From an uncultured Desulfobacteraceae bacterium (GTDB taxonomy: Bacteria > Desulfobacterota > Desulfobacteria > Desulfobacterales > Desulfatirhabdiaceae), in contig CAJBLH010000033.1 of assembly GCA_903953895.1 (NCBI GenBank), forward strand, positions 1 through 62,689: a stretch of 62,689 nt of DNA, read 5' to 3'. Shown one piece after another: positions 24,982-34,652 of this stretch. The position numbers and the translations under genes are program-made. Numbering within the stretch: the stretch's first letter is position 1; each line of letters opens with the position of its first letter. The notes under the pieces were generated by a model. It was not told where the DNA came from, made no database searches, and saw only the letters and a program-made list of their open reading frames with translations.

Positions 24982-27474
24982 ATGGGATTGATTTTCAGGG
25001 AGAATTATATTTCAAGAGCCTCCCTGCTTTCAGACAAATTTGCCACCTGGAGTATTCGGAAAAAACTGATTACAGCCATTCTGCCTCCCGTGATCTTCAT
25101 CATTATGGTCACCGGATTTGTTTCCAACTGGTTTTCTTCCAAATTTTTAAACATGGCTCTGGAACGTTCCTCCCGGTTGCAATGCCTTGCACAGGGACAT
25201 GAAATTGAAAGTTTGCTGGAAAGATGCCGAATCGATCTGATAACCCTGTCCCAACATTCTTCCATCAAAGATGATCTAAAGAAGTTTCTGTCCACGCATA
25301 AACAAACCGGTGGGGACTTCTATCGAGAGCTGGCTTATATAGGCGTTGACATTGAGAACCGGTTTTTTCTTCTGAATGTTGGCCCATCGGTTCTGGAGCT
25401 TCGCCCGGATCAGCTCTCCGAAATCAAACCCAACCCGCTAATTCTCTTTGAACACATCCGGTCGCTGAGTTCCGGTCAGTTTTATGTTTCCGATATCGTA
25501 GAAGCGTTCTATCCACTCCCTCTCGATAAAAACGGACACAACCTTACCACGGTTGTCCTGCGAATAGCCGTTCCCTGCTTGGATTCTGAGGGACAAACCG
25601 AGGGTTTCCTGATTCTGGGACTGGATGTCCTTTACCTGAGAAACATTTTATCTTTGTTCAATTCCGCGCAGTCTCCCCTTCATGCTTTTCCCCGTACCCC
25701 CGAGCCCCGCTACGCTTTTATATTTGACAGTCATGGCTGGATGCTGTTTCAATCGGAGAGCTTTGAGGATAAAATCGCCCCACTTTCGACCACAAGAATC
25801 CGGTCCGGTTTAACAGGGGTGCTTGGCAAGCCGGGATTGAATACGGCATTCCGACCCGACCCGGAACATGAATCCTTCTGGAAAATGATCGTTGATGTTC
25901 AAACCGGAAATCACGGAGTCATCACTATCGATGAAAAAGGAAATCAGACACGTTCATTGACCGACAACTACTATCTGTCTTATACGCCCATACGTTTCCG
26001 GTCCAATTCCCAGTCCGGAAAGGAAACGATTCTAGGTCTGGCTTATCTGGACAGAACCCGGTTGACCCTGGCAGCTCAGATACGTCAATACGATGTCTTG
26101 TTTGTTCTGACAATTCTGACTGTTATTGTCATCACCGCCATCATCTATGCGGTTAATCGCAAAATAACCCGACCCATTCTGGATCTGGCGAAATTGGTGT
26201 CCGGAATCGACCCTTCAAAGCCATTCGAAGAGATACATGCTCCCGATTTGGATCAGGAATCGACTCTCCTGAAAAACGCCATCAATGCCATGATCACGAC
26301 AATGGCCCATCAGCTTGAGGAAATCAAGCGCAAAGACAGACACTTACAGATAGCTGGTCAACGTGAGAAGATCAGGCTGGAGGAGGAATCCTTTCCGGCT
26401 GCATCGACGTCACAGATGCTGTTCAACGACATTGTCGGGTACGGCCCGATGCTTGAATCGCTGAAATCCGAAATCCTGAAGGCGGCAAGTATCACTGCAG
26501 ACGTTTTAATCACCGGCGAAACCGGAACCGGAAAGCAATTGACATCTGAGGCCATTCACCATAACAGTGCGAGGCGAAATGAACCCTTCATTACCATCAA
26601 TTGCGGTGCGTTGGATGAGAATCTCCTTCTAGATGCCCTTTTCGGGCATGTCAGTGGCGCCTTTTCCGATGCCAAAACCGAAAGAAAAGGTGCTTTCCTT
26701 GCCGCCGACAAAGGCACGCTTTTTCTGGATGAAATCGGAAATGCATCGCCAAAGGTACAACAAGCTTTGCTTCGTACCCTTTCCGCTCAAAAAGTAAAGC
26801 CTTTGGGATCGGATGCGGAAATCGACATTGACGTGCGGCTGATATCAGCCACAAACGAAGATATTAAATCATTGATCGATCGCGGCATTTTTCGTGAAGA
26901 TCTTTATTATCGCCTGAATGTTATCTCCATTACGACACCTCCTCTTCGGGACCATAAGGAGGATATTCCGGCTCTAATTGATTGTTTTATCAAGGAAGCG
27001 TCTAATAGAATGCATAAAGAGGGCATCGGATTGAGCCGAGGGGCATTGGAGCGTCTAAAAAATTACAATTGGCCGGGCAATGTCCGTGAGCTTAAAAATT
27101 GCATTATCCGTGCAGTGGCCATGGTGGAATCGGATGTGATACAAACTGAAGACATTCGCCTGGAAGTGCCATCCGAGCAATTGCCAATGGCCTTGATCGA
27201 GCCGCCACACTCTCCGTCAGTAGTTCCGGTCCGAGGATATTCCCGTGGAGTCTCTCGTGGCGATCTTCCGAATTTAAGCAAGAGACAGCAAAAAGCCTTT
27301 CCCACGATTCTGCAAAAAGGGGGTACCAGCCGTATAGAATATCAACAACTGATCGGAGAAGACCTGCCAAATCGCACAGCCCAATACGACCTGCAGGATC
27401 TGGTTAAAAAAGGATTCCTGATAAAGTCCGGAAATGGTCCTGCAACACGCTACTATCCCGCAAACTTTAGCTGA
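24982..27474 (+). CDS. Membrane-anchored Cache sensor/AAA+ regulator with C-terminal winged helix
   Basis: An 830-residue one-component regulator. A TM segment (about 27-50) and a second (about 368-390) enclose a periplasmic double-Cache-like sensor; HAMP follows (about 390-440), then an AAA+ domain of the NtrC type. Walker A reads GETGTGKQ and Walker [10 protein letters not shown]. The sigma54-contact loop GAFTGA is replaced by GAFSDA (in [10 protein letters not shown]), so sigma54 activation is doubtful. The C-terminal 70 residues are not Fis-like but a winged helix ([13 protein letters not shown]...[16 protein letters not shown]...GPATRYYP). ATG 24982 follows GAGGG; an upstream TTG would place an operator inside the gene. 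It probably controls the divergent usp/tauE genes and the downstream gene. Confidence 0.8.
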   Translation: MGLIFRENYISRASLLSDKFATWSIRKKLITAILPPVIFIIMVTGFVSNWFSSKFLNMALERSSRLQCLAQGHEIESLLERCRIDLITLSQHSSIKDDLKKFLSTHKQTGGDFYRELAYIGVDIENRFFLLNVGPSVLELRPDQLSEIKPNPLILFEHIRSLSSGQFYVSDIVEAFYPLPLDKNGHNLTTVVLRIAVPCLDSEGQTEGFLILGLDVLYLRNILSLFNSAQSPLHAFPRTPEPRYAFIFDSHGWMLFQSESFEDKIAPLSTTRIRSGLTGVLGKPGLNTAFRPDPEHESFWKMIVDVQTGNHGVITIDEKGNQTRSLTDNYYLSYTPIRFRSNSQSGKETILGLAYLDRTRLTLAAQIRQYDVLFVLTILTVIVITAIIYAVNRKITRPILDLAKLVSGIDPSKPFEEIHAPDLDQESTLLKNAINAMITTMAHQLEEIKRKDRHLQIAGQREKIRLEEESFPAASTSQMLFNDIVGYGPMLESLKSEILKAASITADVLITGETGTGKQLTSEAIHHNSARRNEPFITINCGALDENLLLDALFGHVSGAFSDAKTERKGAFLAADKGTLFLDEIGNASPKVQQALLRTLSAQKVKPLGSDAEIDIDVRLISATNEDIKSLIDRGIFREDLYYRLNVISITTPPLRDHKEDIPALIDCFIKEASNRMHKEGIGLSRGALERLKNYNWPGNVRELKNCIIRAVAMVESDVIQTEDIRLEVPSEQLPMALIEPPHSPSVVPVRGYSRGVSRGDLPNLSKRQQKAFPTILQKGGTSRIEYQQLIGEDLPNRTAQYDLQDLVKKGFLIKSGNGPATRYYPANFS

Positions 27475-27476
27475 TT

Positions 27477-27570
27477 TATGCGCAAGATTTTTCGCAATAC
27501 CGCAATAAAAAAATTGATTGGTACTCGCAACAAACACTTGTTGACTTACTGATTGTCTCACTGATATTTT
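27477..27570 (+). promoter_or_regulatory. Possible promoter and operator sites before the PEP-synthase-like gene
   Basis: ATGCGCAA (27478-27485), TTTCGCAA (27490-27497), ACCGCAA (27499-27505) and CTCGCAA (27524-27530) resemble the TTGCGCAA sites upstream of the regulator. TTGACT (27541-27546) and TATTTT (27565-27570), 18 bp apart, could be the promoter. The rest of the gap to 27738 shows nothing clear. Confidence 0.35.
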
Positions 27571-27738
27571 TGTTCTGATTTGCCGTATTCCCGTGATGCA
27601 TCATGAAAATATTTCCCATGACTCTGGATAATTAATTGCTCGCTGGCAGTTCATTTTTGCAAGAACATGTGTTATTTTGATCAGAGCGGTATCTGATAAT
27701 TCTAAAAACCGTTCATTCATTGTTGATAAAGAGGGTCT

Positions 27739-30348
27739 ATGCTCCTTGGCAAAATCAAATCGTTATTTCAGCCAAAGGGAAAATCCAAACTTTCCCGAGA
27801 TGACATTCAAGCTATTTTCCGTTCCAAGTATGTCAATTTCAAAATTCTGCTAGATTCCAATTCAGAACTGCTAAAAATACTTTCTGAGATGGAAGATAAA
27901 TTGCGGGGTGAAACCGTATTCGGAATGACTTTTATCCGCTCTCAGACACTGCGTGCTCTCTTTCATGCCGGAAGGATGATTCGAAGCTTTGAAAGCCTCT
28001 CTGGCAGATCGGTTCAAGCGCTGTCGGTTGTTTTAGATTTGATTCATCAACAGATTCAGCAGGAACAGGAAATTCAGCCCCTGCCGAAAATTCCGGAATA
28101 CATTTTACCGTACGATCGTATTACAAAGGAAACAACTGGATACGTCGGCGGTAAAAGCGCTAACCTGGGTGAAATCCTGAATTGTGTTCATTTACCCATT
28201 CCCATGGGATTTGCAATTACGACCACAGCTTTTGATGGGTTTATTCAGTCGAAGGGATTGGTCGATGAAATTCGGAAGCGAAAAATGGAACTGGACATCA
28301 TCGCCCCGGAAACCATTGTCAGTGTCAGTGAAAATATCCAGCAATTGCTGACCCAGGCTGAGATTCCGGAAGATATCGAAACTGCGATTCTGAAAGCCTA
28401 CCACCAGACATTCGCTCCTGTCGGAACCACGCAGGCTTCCGTTCTTGTCGCCTTGCGAAGCAGCGCCATCGGCGAGGACAGCCATATGTCATTCGCCGGT
28501 CAATATCTTTCCGTCCTGAATGTTCCAAAAAGCAACATCATCCAGGAATACAAACGCATCATCGCAAGCCTGTTTACCGATAGAGCCATTTCTTATCGCC
28601 AGCACATGGGAATTCCATTTGAAGATGCCGCCATGAGTGTGGCCTGTCTGGAGATGGTTCCCGCCATCGTCAGTGGTGTTATGTACAGCAGCCATCCTTT
28701 CAACCTCCATGAAAACAACATCATCATCCAGGCTGTATGGGGATTGGGGCCTTATGTGGCGGATGGCATCATTACACCTGACTCCTATACAGTTTCGAAA
28801 AGTGACCCTCCTCATATTCTCGATATGAAGATTTCCAGCAAGTCCGTTAAATTGGTCTGCGGAAAGGATGGATATCTATCTGAGGAAACTGTCGATACGA
28901 ACAAGCAGAATCAGCCCTGCCTGACCAAGGAAGATACCGAGCTCCTGGCGTCTTATGCCGTTCGGCTTGAAAATCATTTCCAGTGTCCGCAGGATATTGA
29001 ATGGGCGATAGATACTGCCGGACAAATTTTGATTCTTCAAACCCGTCCGCTGAGAAGAAACCTGAATAGCAATACAGAAGCAGACTCTGCATCTTCTGAA
29101 CCAGTACCAGGCCATTCCATAATTATAGACGGCGGAAGTATCGCCTGCCCGGGTGTGGGCTACGGCCCTGCTTACCATGTTCGCTCGGAATCCGACCTGA
29201 TTGCATTTCCGGATGGTGGGATATTGATTGCTTCCTACTCATACCCCCAGTATGTTCTGGTCATGCAAAAAGCACAGGCCCTGGTAACCGATTTCGGCAG
29301 CATTACAGGACACATGGCATCTCTTGCCAGGGAGTTCAAAGTGCCGGCGCTGTTAAACGCCCAAACCGCCACATCAGCCATCGAGCACGGCAGGATGATT
29401 ACCGTGGATGCTTATTCTGGAAGGGTTTATGATGGAAAAGTGGATGAACTGCTTGAGATGAGGATTGAAAAAAAATGGTTCATGAAAGATACGCCGGTGT
29501 ATAATCTGCTCAGGAAGCGAGCCGATCTGATTGTTCCGCTCAATCTGATCGATCCGAAATCCCCCCAGTTCTTACCGGAAAACTGTAAAACCATTCATGA
29601 CATCATGCGATATATCCACGAAAAATCGTATGCGGAAGTATTTCAAATCAGTGACATGGCATCGGATCGCGGCAGTATGTCCGTACGTCTGAAGGCTCGC
29701 ATACCCTTGGATCTGTATATCATCGATTTGGGCAACGGGTTGTCGGATGACGCGTTTCGATCTTCAATGATTACTGTGGACCAAATCACATCAGTCCCAT
29801 TTAACGCTCTTCTCAAAGGCATGCTTCGCAAGGATCTGAAAGCGATGGAACCCCGGCCTGTTGAATTGAAAGGACTGTTTTCCGTTATGAGTCAGCAAAT
29901 GCTCGCGCCTCCGAACCGGGCTATCGAACGGTTCGGAGACAAAAGCTACGCTATCATTTCGGATAAATATCTGAATTTCAGCTCTCGAGTGGGATATCAC
30001 TACAGTATTCTGGATAGCTACTGCGGACAGACACAGACCAAAAACTACATTAACTTCCAGTTTAAAGGAGGTGCAGCGGATGACGTCCGCAAAAATCGGC
30101 GTGTCCGGTCCATCGAAAAAATACTGGGGGCGCTGGGGTTTCTGGTAGAATCACAAGGGGATAGAGTAACGGCAAGATTTGCCAAAGCACAACCGGTAAT
30201 CATTGAAGAAAAACTGGATTATATCGGCCGATTGCTGCTTTTTACGCGACAGATGGATATGCTGATGACAACAGAGGCCAGCGTCAACCACCTGGCGGAA
30301 TGTTTTTTACAGGGAGACTACTGCCTGGAAACCAAACGAGAAGCATAA
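27739..30348 (+). CDS. PEP synthase/pyruvate phosphate dikinase-like protein with extra terminal domains
   Basis: An 869-residue protein. Residues 1-110 are an unrecognised helical domain. A pyruvate/ATP-binding domain follows (about 115-440, with KSANLGEIL, ALRSSAIGEDS and the DIEWAIDTAGQILILQTRPLR end). Then comes the phosphohistidine swivel domain with TGHMASLAREFKVPAL and the probable catalytic H525. The usual C-terminal PEP-binding TIM barrel is absent; in its place are about 300 unrelated residues (GSMSVRLKARIPLDLYIIDLG...). The protein therefore may phosphorylate or carry phosphate without making PEP. AGAGGG precedes ATG 27739. The context with Usp, TauE and a sensor-regulator suggests energy-stress control (inference). 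Confidence 0.75.
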   Translation: MLLGKIKSLFQPKGKSKLSRDDIQAIFRSKYVNFKILLDSNSELLKILSEMEDKLRGETVFGMTFIRSQTLRALFHAGRMIRSFESLSGRSVQALSVVLDLIHQQIQQEQEIQPLPKIPEYILPYDRITKETTGYVGGKSANLGEILNCVHLPIPMGFAITTTAFDGFIQSKGLVDEIRKRKMELDIIAPETIVSVSENIQQLLTQAEIPEDIETAILKAYHQTFAPVGTTQASVLVALRSSAIGEDSHMSFAGQYLSVLNVPKSNIIQEYKRIIASLFTDRAISYRQHMGIPFEDAAMSVACLEMVPAIVSGVMYSSHPFNLHENNIIIQAVWGLGPYVADGIITPDSYTVSKSDPPHILDMKISSKSVKLVCGKDGYLSEETVDTNKQNQPCLTKEDTELLASYAVRLENHFQCPQDIEWAIDTAGQILILQTRPLRRNLNSNTEADSASSEPVPGHSIIIDGGSIACPGVGYGPAYHVRSESDLIAFPDGGILIASYSYPQYVLVMQKAQALVTDFGSITGHMASLAREFKVPALLNAQTATSAIEHGRMITVDAYSGRVYDGKVDELLEMRIEKKWFMKDTPVYNLLRKRADLIVPLNLIDPKSPQFLPENCKTIHDIMRYIHEKSYAEVFQISDMASDRGSMSVRLKARIPLDLYIIDLGNGLSDDAFRSSMITVDQITSVPFNALLKGMLRKDLKAMEPRPVELKGLFSVMSQQMLAPPNRAIERFGDKSYAIISDKYLNFSSRVGYHYSILDSYCGQTQTKNYINFQFKGGAADDVRKNRRVRSIEKILGALGFLVESQGDRVTARFAKAQPVIIEEKLDYIGRLLLFTRQMDMLMTTEASVNHLAECFLQGDYCLETKREA

Positions 30349-30371
30349 ACAGGCGAAAAGGCCGGCACGTA

Positions 30372-30779
30372 TTACGGTTTACCGTTAACGCTTTTTCCTT
30401 CACGTTCGGTCTTCCGTTCGTGAGCCATCGTGATTTTATCCATCAACTCCTCGGTGTCACATGGCTTCAACAGATAATCGTTGACACCGAAGTCCATGAT
30501 TTCAACGGCAGTATCCAGAAACACATGGCCGGATAAGACAATGACTTCAGCCTTGCATCCGTGTTCACGCATTTGCCGGAGAACATCAACACCGGTCATT
30601 CCCGGCATTTTTATATCCAAAAGCACCACGTCAACATTCCGAGCCTGCAAAAACGCCAAGGCGTCTTCGCCGCGGCCGACAGCAAAGGCCTGAATCCCTC
30701 TGGCAGTTAGCCGTCTAGCCAAAACAGACCGAAATCCTTCTTCATCGTCAACAATCAACACTATCGGCATTTCAGACAT
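30372..30779 (-). CDS. Single-domain response regulator (receiver only)
   Basis: A 135-residue CheY-like receiver with no output domain. Acidic residues D11-D12, phospho-acceptor D55 in VVLLDIKMPGMTG, a Ser in VLSGH and a Lys in LLKPCDTEEL are present. The last 15 residues are basic and polar. ATG 30779 is chosen because AGGA lies 9 nt upstream; ATG 30770 and a longer frame to 30839 are possible. It is convergent with the PEP-synthase-like gene and follows the lytic transglycosylase gene. Its partner kinase is not evident. Confidence 0.88.
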   Translation of the reverse strand: MSEMPIVLIVDDEEGFRSVLARRLTARGIQAFAVGRGEDALAFLQARNVDVVLLDIKMPGMTGVDVLRQMREHGCKAEVIVLSGHVFLDTAVEIMDFGVNDYLLKPCDTEELMDKITMAHERKTEREGKSVNGKP

Positions 30780-30839
30780 GCAATATCCTAATCGAGCAAA
30801 GCCTTCTTTAATAGGTAAGTTATCCCTCTTCCCTGACAC

Positions 30840-32840
30840 TTATTCAACATAAACTTTCTGTCCGGGAAAAATTTTACTCCCTGATGACAAATTATTTATG
30901 CTTAAAAACCGATCAACCGGCATATTGTGGCCGGATGCGATGGAGAAAGCATTTTCGCCTTTCTTTACCATATATTTCTTTAAACCGGTTTCGACAGTTG
31001 CGGTTTTGGTCGGTTCCGGGATAGTAAGGCTCTGACCAACAGAAATATTTAAAGATGAAAGTTTATTGATCTCTTGAATTTTTTTGGTTGTTACGCCATA
31101 GCGGCTGGCAATATTGAAAAGCGAATCACCGCTTTTAACCACATGGGTGATCGTTCGAACCGGTTCAGGCTTCTTGGCCATCGCAGATTTTGCAGCAGCC
31201 GGACTTACTTTTGCTGCATTGGCAGACGCCTTTTCCGGAACACTCGGAGCTTTTGCTGGAGTGGGATGAGCCTTTTCCGGCGTGGCTGGAGCCTTTGCAA
31301 GAGCGGCTGGAGGCTTTTCCAGAGCAATTGGAGCCTTGGATGGGATCTGTAGCACCATGCCGACTTTGATTTTTGCTGTTTTTTTCAAATTATTGGTCTG
31401 AATGATGTTTTGTTGAGTCGTTTTATATTGTTTGGCCAATGACGCCAGTGTTTCACCGCGCTTGACTTTGTGGGATGCCAGCTTTTCCTGATGAGAAGAA
31501 GCGGCCTTTTCCTGGTCAGTGGATTCCGCCGGCAGGCCATTGGTTTCCGGAATCTCGTCCATCTGGGCCAACAGCGTGTCCGAAGCACCCTGCGGAATTT
31601 TAAACGGGTAGTTGTCACCCGGGATAACCCCGTAACGCAGCTCTGGATTCAGCCGTTTGAGGGTGGATTCCGCTATCCCGGTAGAATCGGCAATGCTTTT
31701 GATATTCAGTTGGCGGGAGACAGGAACGGTTTCAAATTCCATTGGCATTTCAGGATCGATTTCCGAAAGGCCATACTGCTTCAAGTTTTGCACGATATGA
31801 AGGGTAGCCTGAAACCGGGGAACATAGCGGGCGGTCTCGCGAGGCAGCCTTTCGTAAAGATCCCAGAAATTATCCAGATAATTGATGCTCTGCGTGTTGA
31901 TCGTTCGAAGTACCCGACCTTCCCCGCAGTTATAAGCAGCCAGAACCGTCTCCCAGTCTCCGAAAAGGTGGTGCAGTTCTTTTAAATACAAAATAGCCGC
32001 CTTCGTGGACTTGTAAGGATCCAGTCGTTCATCCACATATTTGTCTCGAGACAGACCGAAGCGATATCCTGTTGAAGGAATGAATTGCCATAATCCCAAT
32101 GCCCTGGCTGGAGACAACGCCTTAACATTATAGCCGCTTTCGATCAGCGGCAACCAGGCCAGTTCAACAGGAAGTCCTTCCTTGGCCAGTTCAGCCTCGA
32201 TATATTTTCGGTAACGCCCCGAGCGCTGATATGCATTGATAAAAAAGTCTTTTTCATATCCTGTGGTCAAAGACTCTATTTCCGCCTTCACGTAGTCGTT
32301 CATGACCTTGGGAATGGCATTGATACTTCCCTTGGCAACAACGTTGCGGGAGCCATATATATCCTGAATCCTTCGGGTAATTAAAAACCGCAGATCTTCT
32401 TTCTGCTGAATGAGTCGCGGCCGGTTGAACGTGTCTACTTTAATAATCAGGGCATACGCCTGGTCCAGCGCTGAAATGGCATTTTCAAGCTGGCCTTTCA
32501 GCCAGTAATCCTGAGCCAACTGGCAGTAGTCCAGTGCTTCATCCAGAATATTTTGATTCTGGATGCCAAAATTGATGCGATCTCCTTGCTTATCGTCATT
32601 TTCGGCATCATCGCCGTCGGTCGAGTCATCAAGTTGAGCATCTTCAGATATGCGATAAGATGCGGGAAAGCGGCGGCCGGGTGTTCCGTCTTTTCCGGAA
32701 TCGCTTGATAATTCGTTTGAAACATGTTTTGTTGCGCCCGGTTCCGTTGAAGATAGCCCCTTTGTCTGATGTGTACAACCGTTCAACCAGGACAGGAGAA
32801 TTCCCATTAGAAGAATTGTTAGGCATCTGTATGTTTTCAA
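30840..32840 (-). CDS. mltD: Membrane-bound lytic murein transglycosylase D with three LysM repeats
   Basis: A 666-residue lipoprotein with a signal peptide and Cys at about residue 22 (LNGC). The SLT domain (about 215-360) has the catalytic Glu234 in PLIESGYN, then ALGLWQFIPSTG and VLAAYNCGEGRV. Three LysM domains bind glycan: HKVKRGETLASLA, HVVKSGDSLFNIA and YMVKKGENAFSIA. Between the first and second is a low-complexity Ala/Pro/Lys linker of about 60 residues. It cleaves peptidoglycan to 1,6-anhydro products at the inner face of the outer membrane. It is larger than E. coli MltD, which has two LysM repeats. Confidence 0.93.
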   Translation of the reverse strand: MKTYRCLTILLMGILLSWLNGCTHQTKGLSSTEPGATKHVSNELSSDSGKDGTPGRRFPASYRISEDAQLDDSTDGDDAENDDKQGDRINFGIQNQNILDEALDYCQLAQDYWLKGQLENAISALDQAYALIIKVDTFNRPRLIQQKEDLRFLITRRIQDIYGSRNVVAKGSINAIPKVMNDYVKAEIESLTTGYEKDFFINAYQRSGRYRKYIEAELAKEGLPVELAWLPLIESGYNVKALSPARALGLWQFIPSTGYRFGLSRDKYVDERLDPYKSTKAAILYLKELHHLFGDWETVLAAYNCGEGRVLRTINTQSINYLDNFWDLYERLPRETARYVPRFQATLHIVQNLKQYGLSEIDPEMPMEFETVPVSRQLNIKSIADSTGIAESTLKRLNPELRYGVIPGDNYPFKIPQGASDTLLAQMDEIPETNGLPAESTDQEKAASSHQEKLASHKVKRGETLASLAKQYKTTQQNIIQTNNLKKTAKIKVGMVLQIPSKAPIALEKPPAALAKAPATPEKAHPTPAKAPSVPEKASANAAKVSPAAAKSAMAKKPEPVRTITHVVKSGDSLFNIASRYGVTTKKIQEINKLSSLNISVGQSLTIPEPTKTATVETGLKKYMVKKGENAFSIASGHNMPVDRFLSINNLSSGSKIFPGQKVYVE

Positions 32841-32977
32841 ATGCTACCCCCTGTAATATTCATGTTGAAAAATAAGCGTCTCATACGTATGGTTAACGTT
32901 CAAATTAGGGGAAAATCGCTAAGTCATTGATCGTAAATGATTACAAATTACTTAGTCCATGTCAAGGCTTATCCTCC

Positions 32978-33141
32978 ACGGTGATTTTGTCCTGAACAAT
33001 ATTGACCTAAATAACAAATAGTTACATCATTATCCGGACGATATCATCAACAACATGCTGGAATATCACGAGAATATGAAATATTTGATTTATTGAATAT
33101 GAATAATTTCAGATAGTTATGCATTAGAACAAAATCACCGT
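32978..33141. mobile_element. 164-bp miniature inverted-repeat element (MITE-like)
   Basis: The element starts ACGGTGATTTTGT (32978-32990) and ends ACAAAATCACCGT (33129-33141), perfect 13-bp terminal inverted repeats with partial pairing for about six more bases. It is flanked by a perfect 11-bp direct repeat, GCTTATCCTCC, at 32967-32977 and 33142-33152, as expected of a target-site duplication. The inside is AT-rich with no reading frame. It lies between mltD and the divergent histidine kinase. An 11-bp duplication suggests an IS4-group-like transposase acting in trans (inference). Confidence 0.8.
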
Positions 33142-33185
33142 GCTTATCCTCCGGAAGACGACCGGAGACAAGAAGGAAAGTACAT

Positions 33186-34649
33186 ATGTGGAAACCCGTC
33201 AGCCTGAGAATCCGTATCTACTTTATATTGTCCACGCTCGTAGTGGTAACATTCGTGGGAAGTCTCATTACGGTGTGGTATACACACAGGATGGAAGAGA
33301 TGTTGATATCCATTACCGAAAAGTATTTGCAGACTTTCCAGACGGCTGAATCCATAGAGACCGCTTTGATAAATCAAAAAGGGTTTGTCTCCTATTTTTT
33401 TCTGGACGGTGATCCGGAATGGCTTCGGCAGCTAGGAGAATATCGGCAGATTTTCAAGGAAAAACTGATCGCCGCCAAGCATTCGGCGGATACAGATGCA
33501 CAGATGGAGATAATTGACAGGATCGACCGTGATTACAGCGCCTATGTTACCGCCAAAGACCGCGTTATCACAAATTACAGAGACGGCGATAAAGAAACCG
33601 GACTCAAACTGCACAAAGAAGTTCGATATTTGTTTTTTACTATTCTGGATTTGTGTGAACAATACAAGGAAATGCAGGTGGAGCGAATCCATAAAGTCGC
33701 GGGCAACGGCCATGACCAGGCAGGAAAACTGAGATTTGTTTCAGTATTCGTATCGATTCTTGTGGTGATTATAGCGGTAATATTGATTTTCTTTTTTATT
33801 CATCAGATTCTGGAGCCGCTACGCAGGCTTGCCGGAAAGGCCAGTCGCAAAGGAGCTGCTGCTGATTCGCCAAATGAAATCAAATCTCTCAGCCACAGCG
33901 TCCACGATCTGATTGAAGATATCGACCAGACCCATACCGAACTGCAGAAAAGCCGCGAAACCCTGCTTCAGGCAGAAAAAATGGCTCTGGTCGGGAAACT
34001 GGCTGCCGGTATGGCCCACAGCATTCGAAACCCTTTTACCTCAGTGAAAATGCGGATGTTTTCTTTGGGCCGAACCCTGAAGCTGACTGAAACGCAAAAA
34101 GATGATCTGGATGTGATTTCACAGGAAATCAGACATATAGACACCATTGTACAGAATTTTCTTGAATTCTCCCGTCCGCCGAAGCTGATAATGCAACAGG
34201 TCAGCCCTTCGGTCATTGTTGACATGGTCATTCAACTACTCGAACATCGCCTGATCTCTTATGAAGTCAGCATCGAAGTGATTCGCAAACGCCCCATGCC
34301 GCCTATTAGCGCTGATCCGGAACAACTCAAGGAAGTCCTGGTCAATTTAGTGGTCAATGCCTGTGAAGCCATGAAAAAGGGAGGAAAGATTGTCATTTCC
34401 GAAGATGAAACCATCGAAAGACCCTTTGGGAAAATGGTGGAGATTCGTGTCGGCGACAATGGCCCGGGAATCCCCGGACATCTTATAGACAAAGTCCTTC
34501 AGCCGTTTTTTACGACGAAAGAGGAGGGCACCGGACTCGGCCTAAGTATCGCTTCCCGAATTATCGAAGAACATGGAGGCAGGCTGAATATGGCATCTTC
34601 TGAAGGAATCGGTACCACATTTACGATTTTGCTTCCGGTGAGGAACTGA
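33186..34649 (+). CDS. Sensor histidine kinase (NtrB/ZraS type)
   Basis: A 487-residue membrane kinase. TM1 (about 9-30) and TM2 (about 182-205) enclose a helical extracytoplasmic domain of about 150 residues, like four-helix-bundle sensors. A HAMP-like linker and coiled coil (about 206-262) lead to HisKA with GMAHSIRNPF and H278, then HATPase with NACEAMKKGG, GDNGPGIP and GTGLGLSIA. The residue after the His is Ser instead of the usual Glu (HSIRN versus HEIRN), which may affect phosphatase activity. It overlies an NtrC-type regulator 3 nt downstream, its evident partner. AGAAGGAAAG precedes ATG 33186. Confidence 0.9.
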   Translation: MWKPVSLRIRIYFILSTLVVVTFVGSLITVWYTHRMEEMLISITEKYLQTFQTAESIETALINQKGFVSYFFLDGDPEWLRQLGEYRQIFKEKLIAAKHSADTDAQMEIIDRIDRDYSAYVTAKDRVITNYRDGDKETGLKLHKEVRYLFFTILDLCEQYKEMQVERIHKVAGNGHDQAGKLRFVSVFVSILVVIIAVILIFFFIHQILEPLRRLAGKASRKGAAADSPNEIKSLSHSVHDLIEDIDQTHTELQKSRETLLQAEKMALVGKLAAGMAHSIRNPFTSVKMRMFSLGRTLKLTETQKDDLDVISQEIRHIDTIVQNFLEFSRPPKLIMQQVSPSVIVDMVIQLLEHRLISYEVSIEVIRKRPMPPISADPEQLKEVLVNLVVNACEAMKKGGKIVISEDETIERPFGKMVEIRVGDNGPGIPGHLIDKVLQPFFTTKEEGTGLGLSIASRIIEEHGGRLNMASSEGIGTTFTILLPVRN

Positions 34650-34652
34650 CTC

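Noticed and set aside
32967-33152. The inverted repeat upstream of the histidine kinase as a simple operator
   Set aside because: The 138-bp spacing between the arms and the exact 11-bp flanking direct repeats fit a transposed element better than a regulator site.
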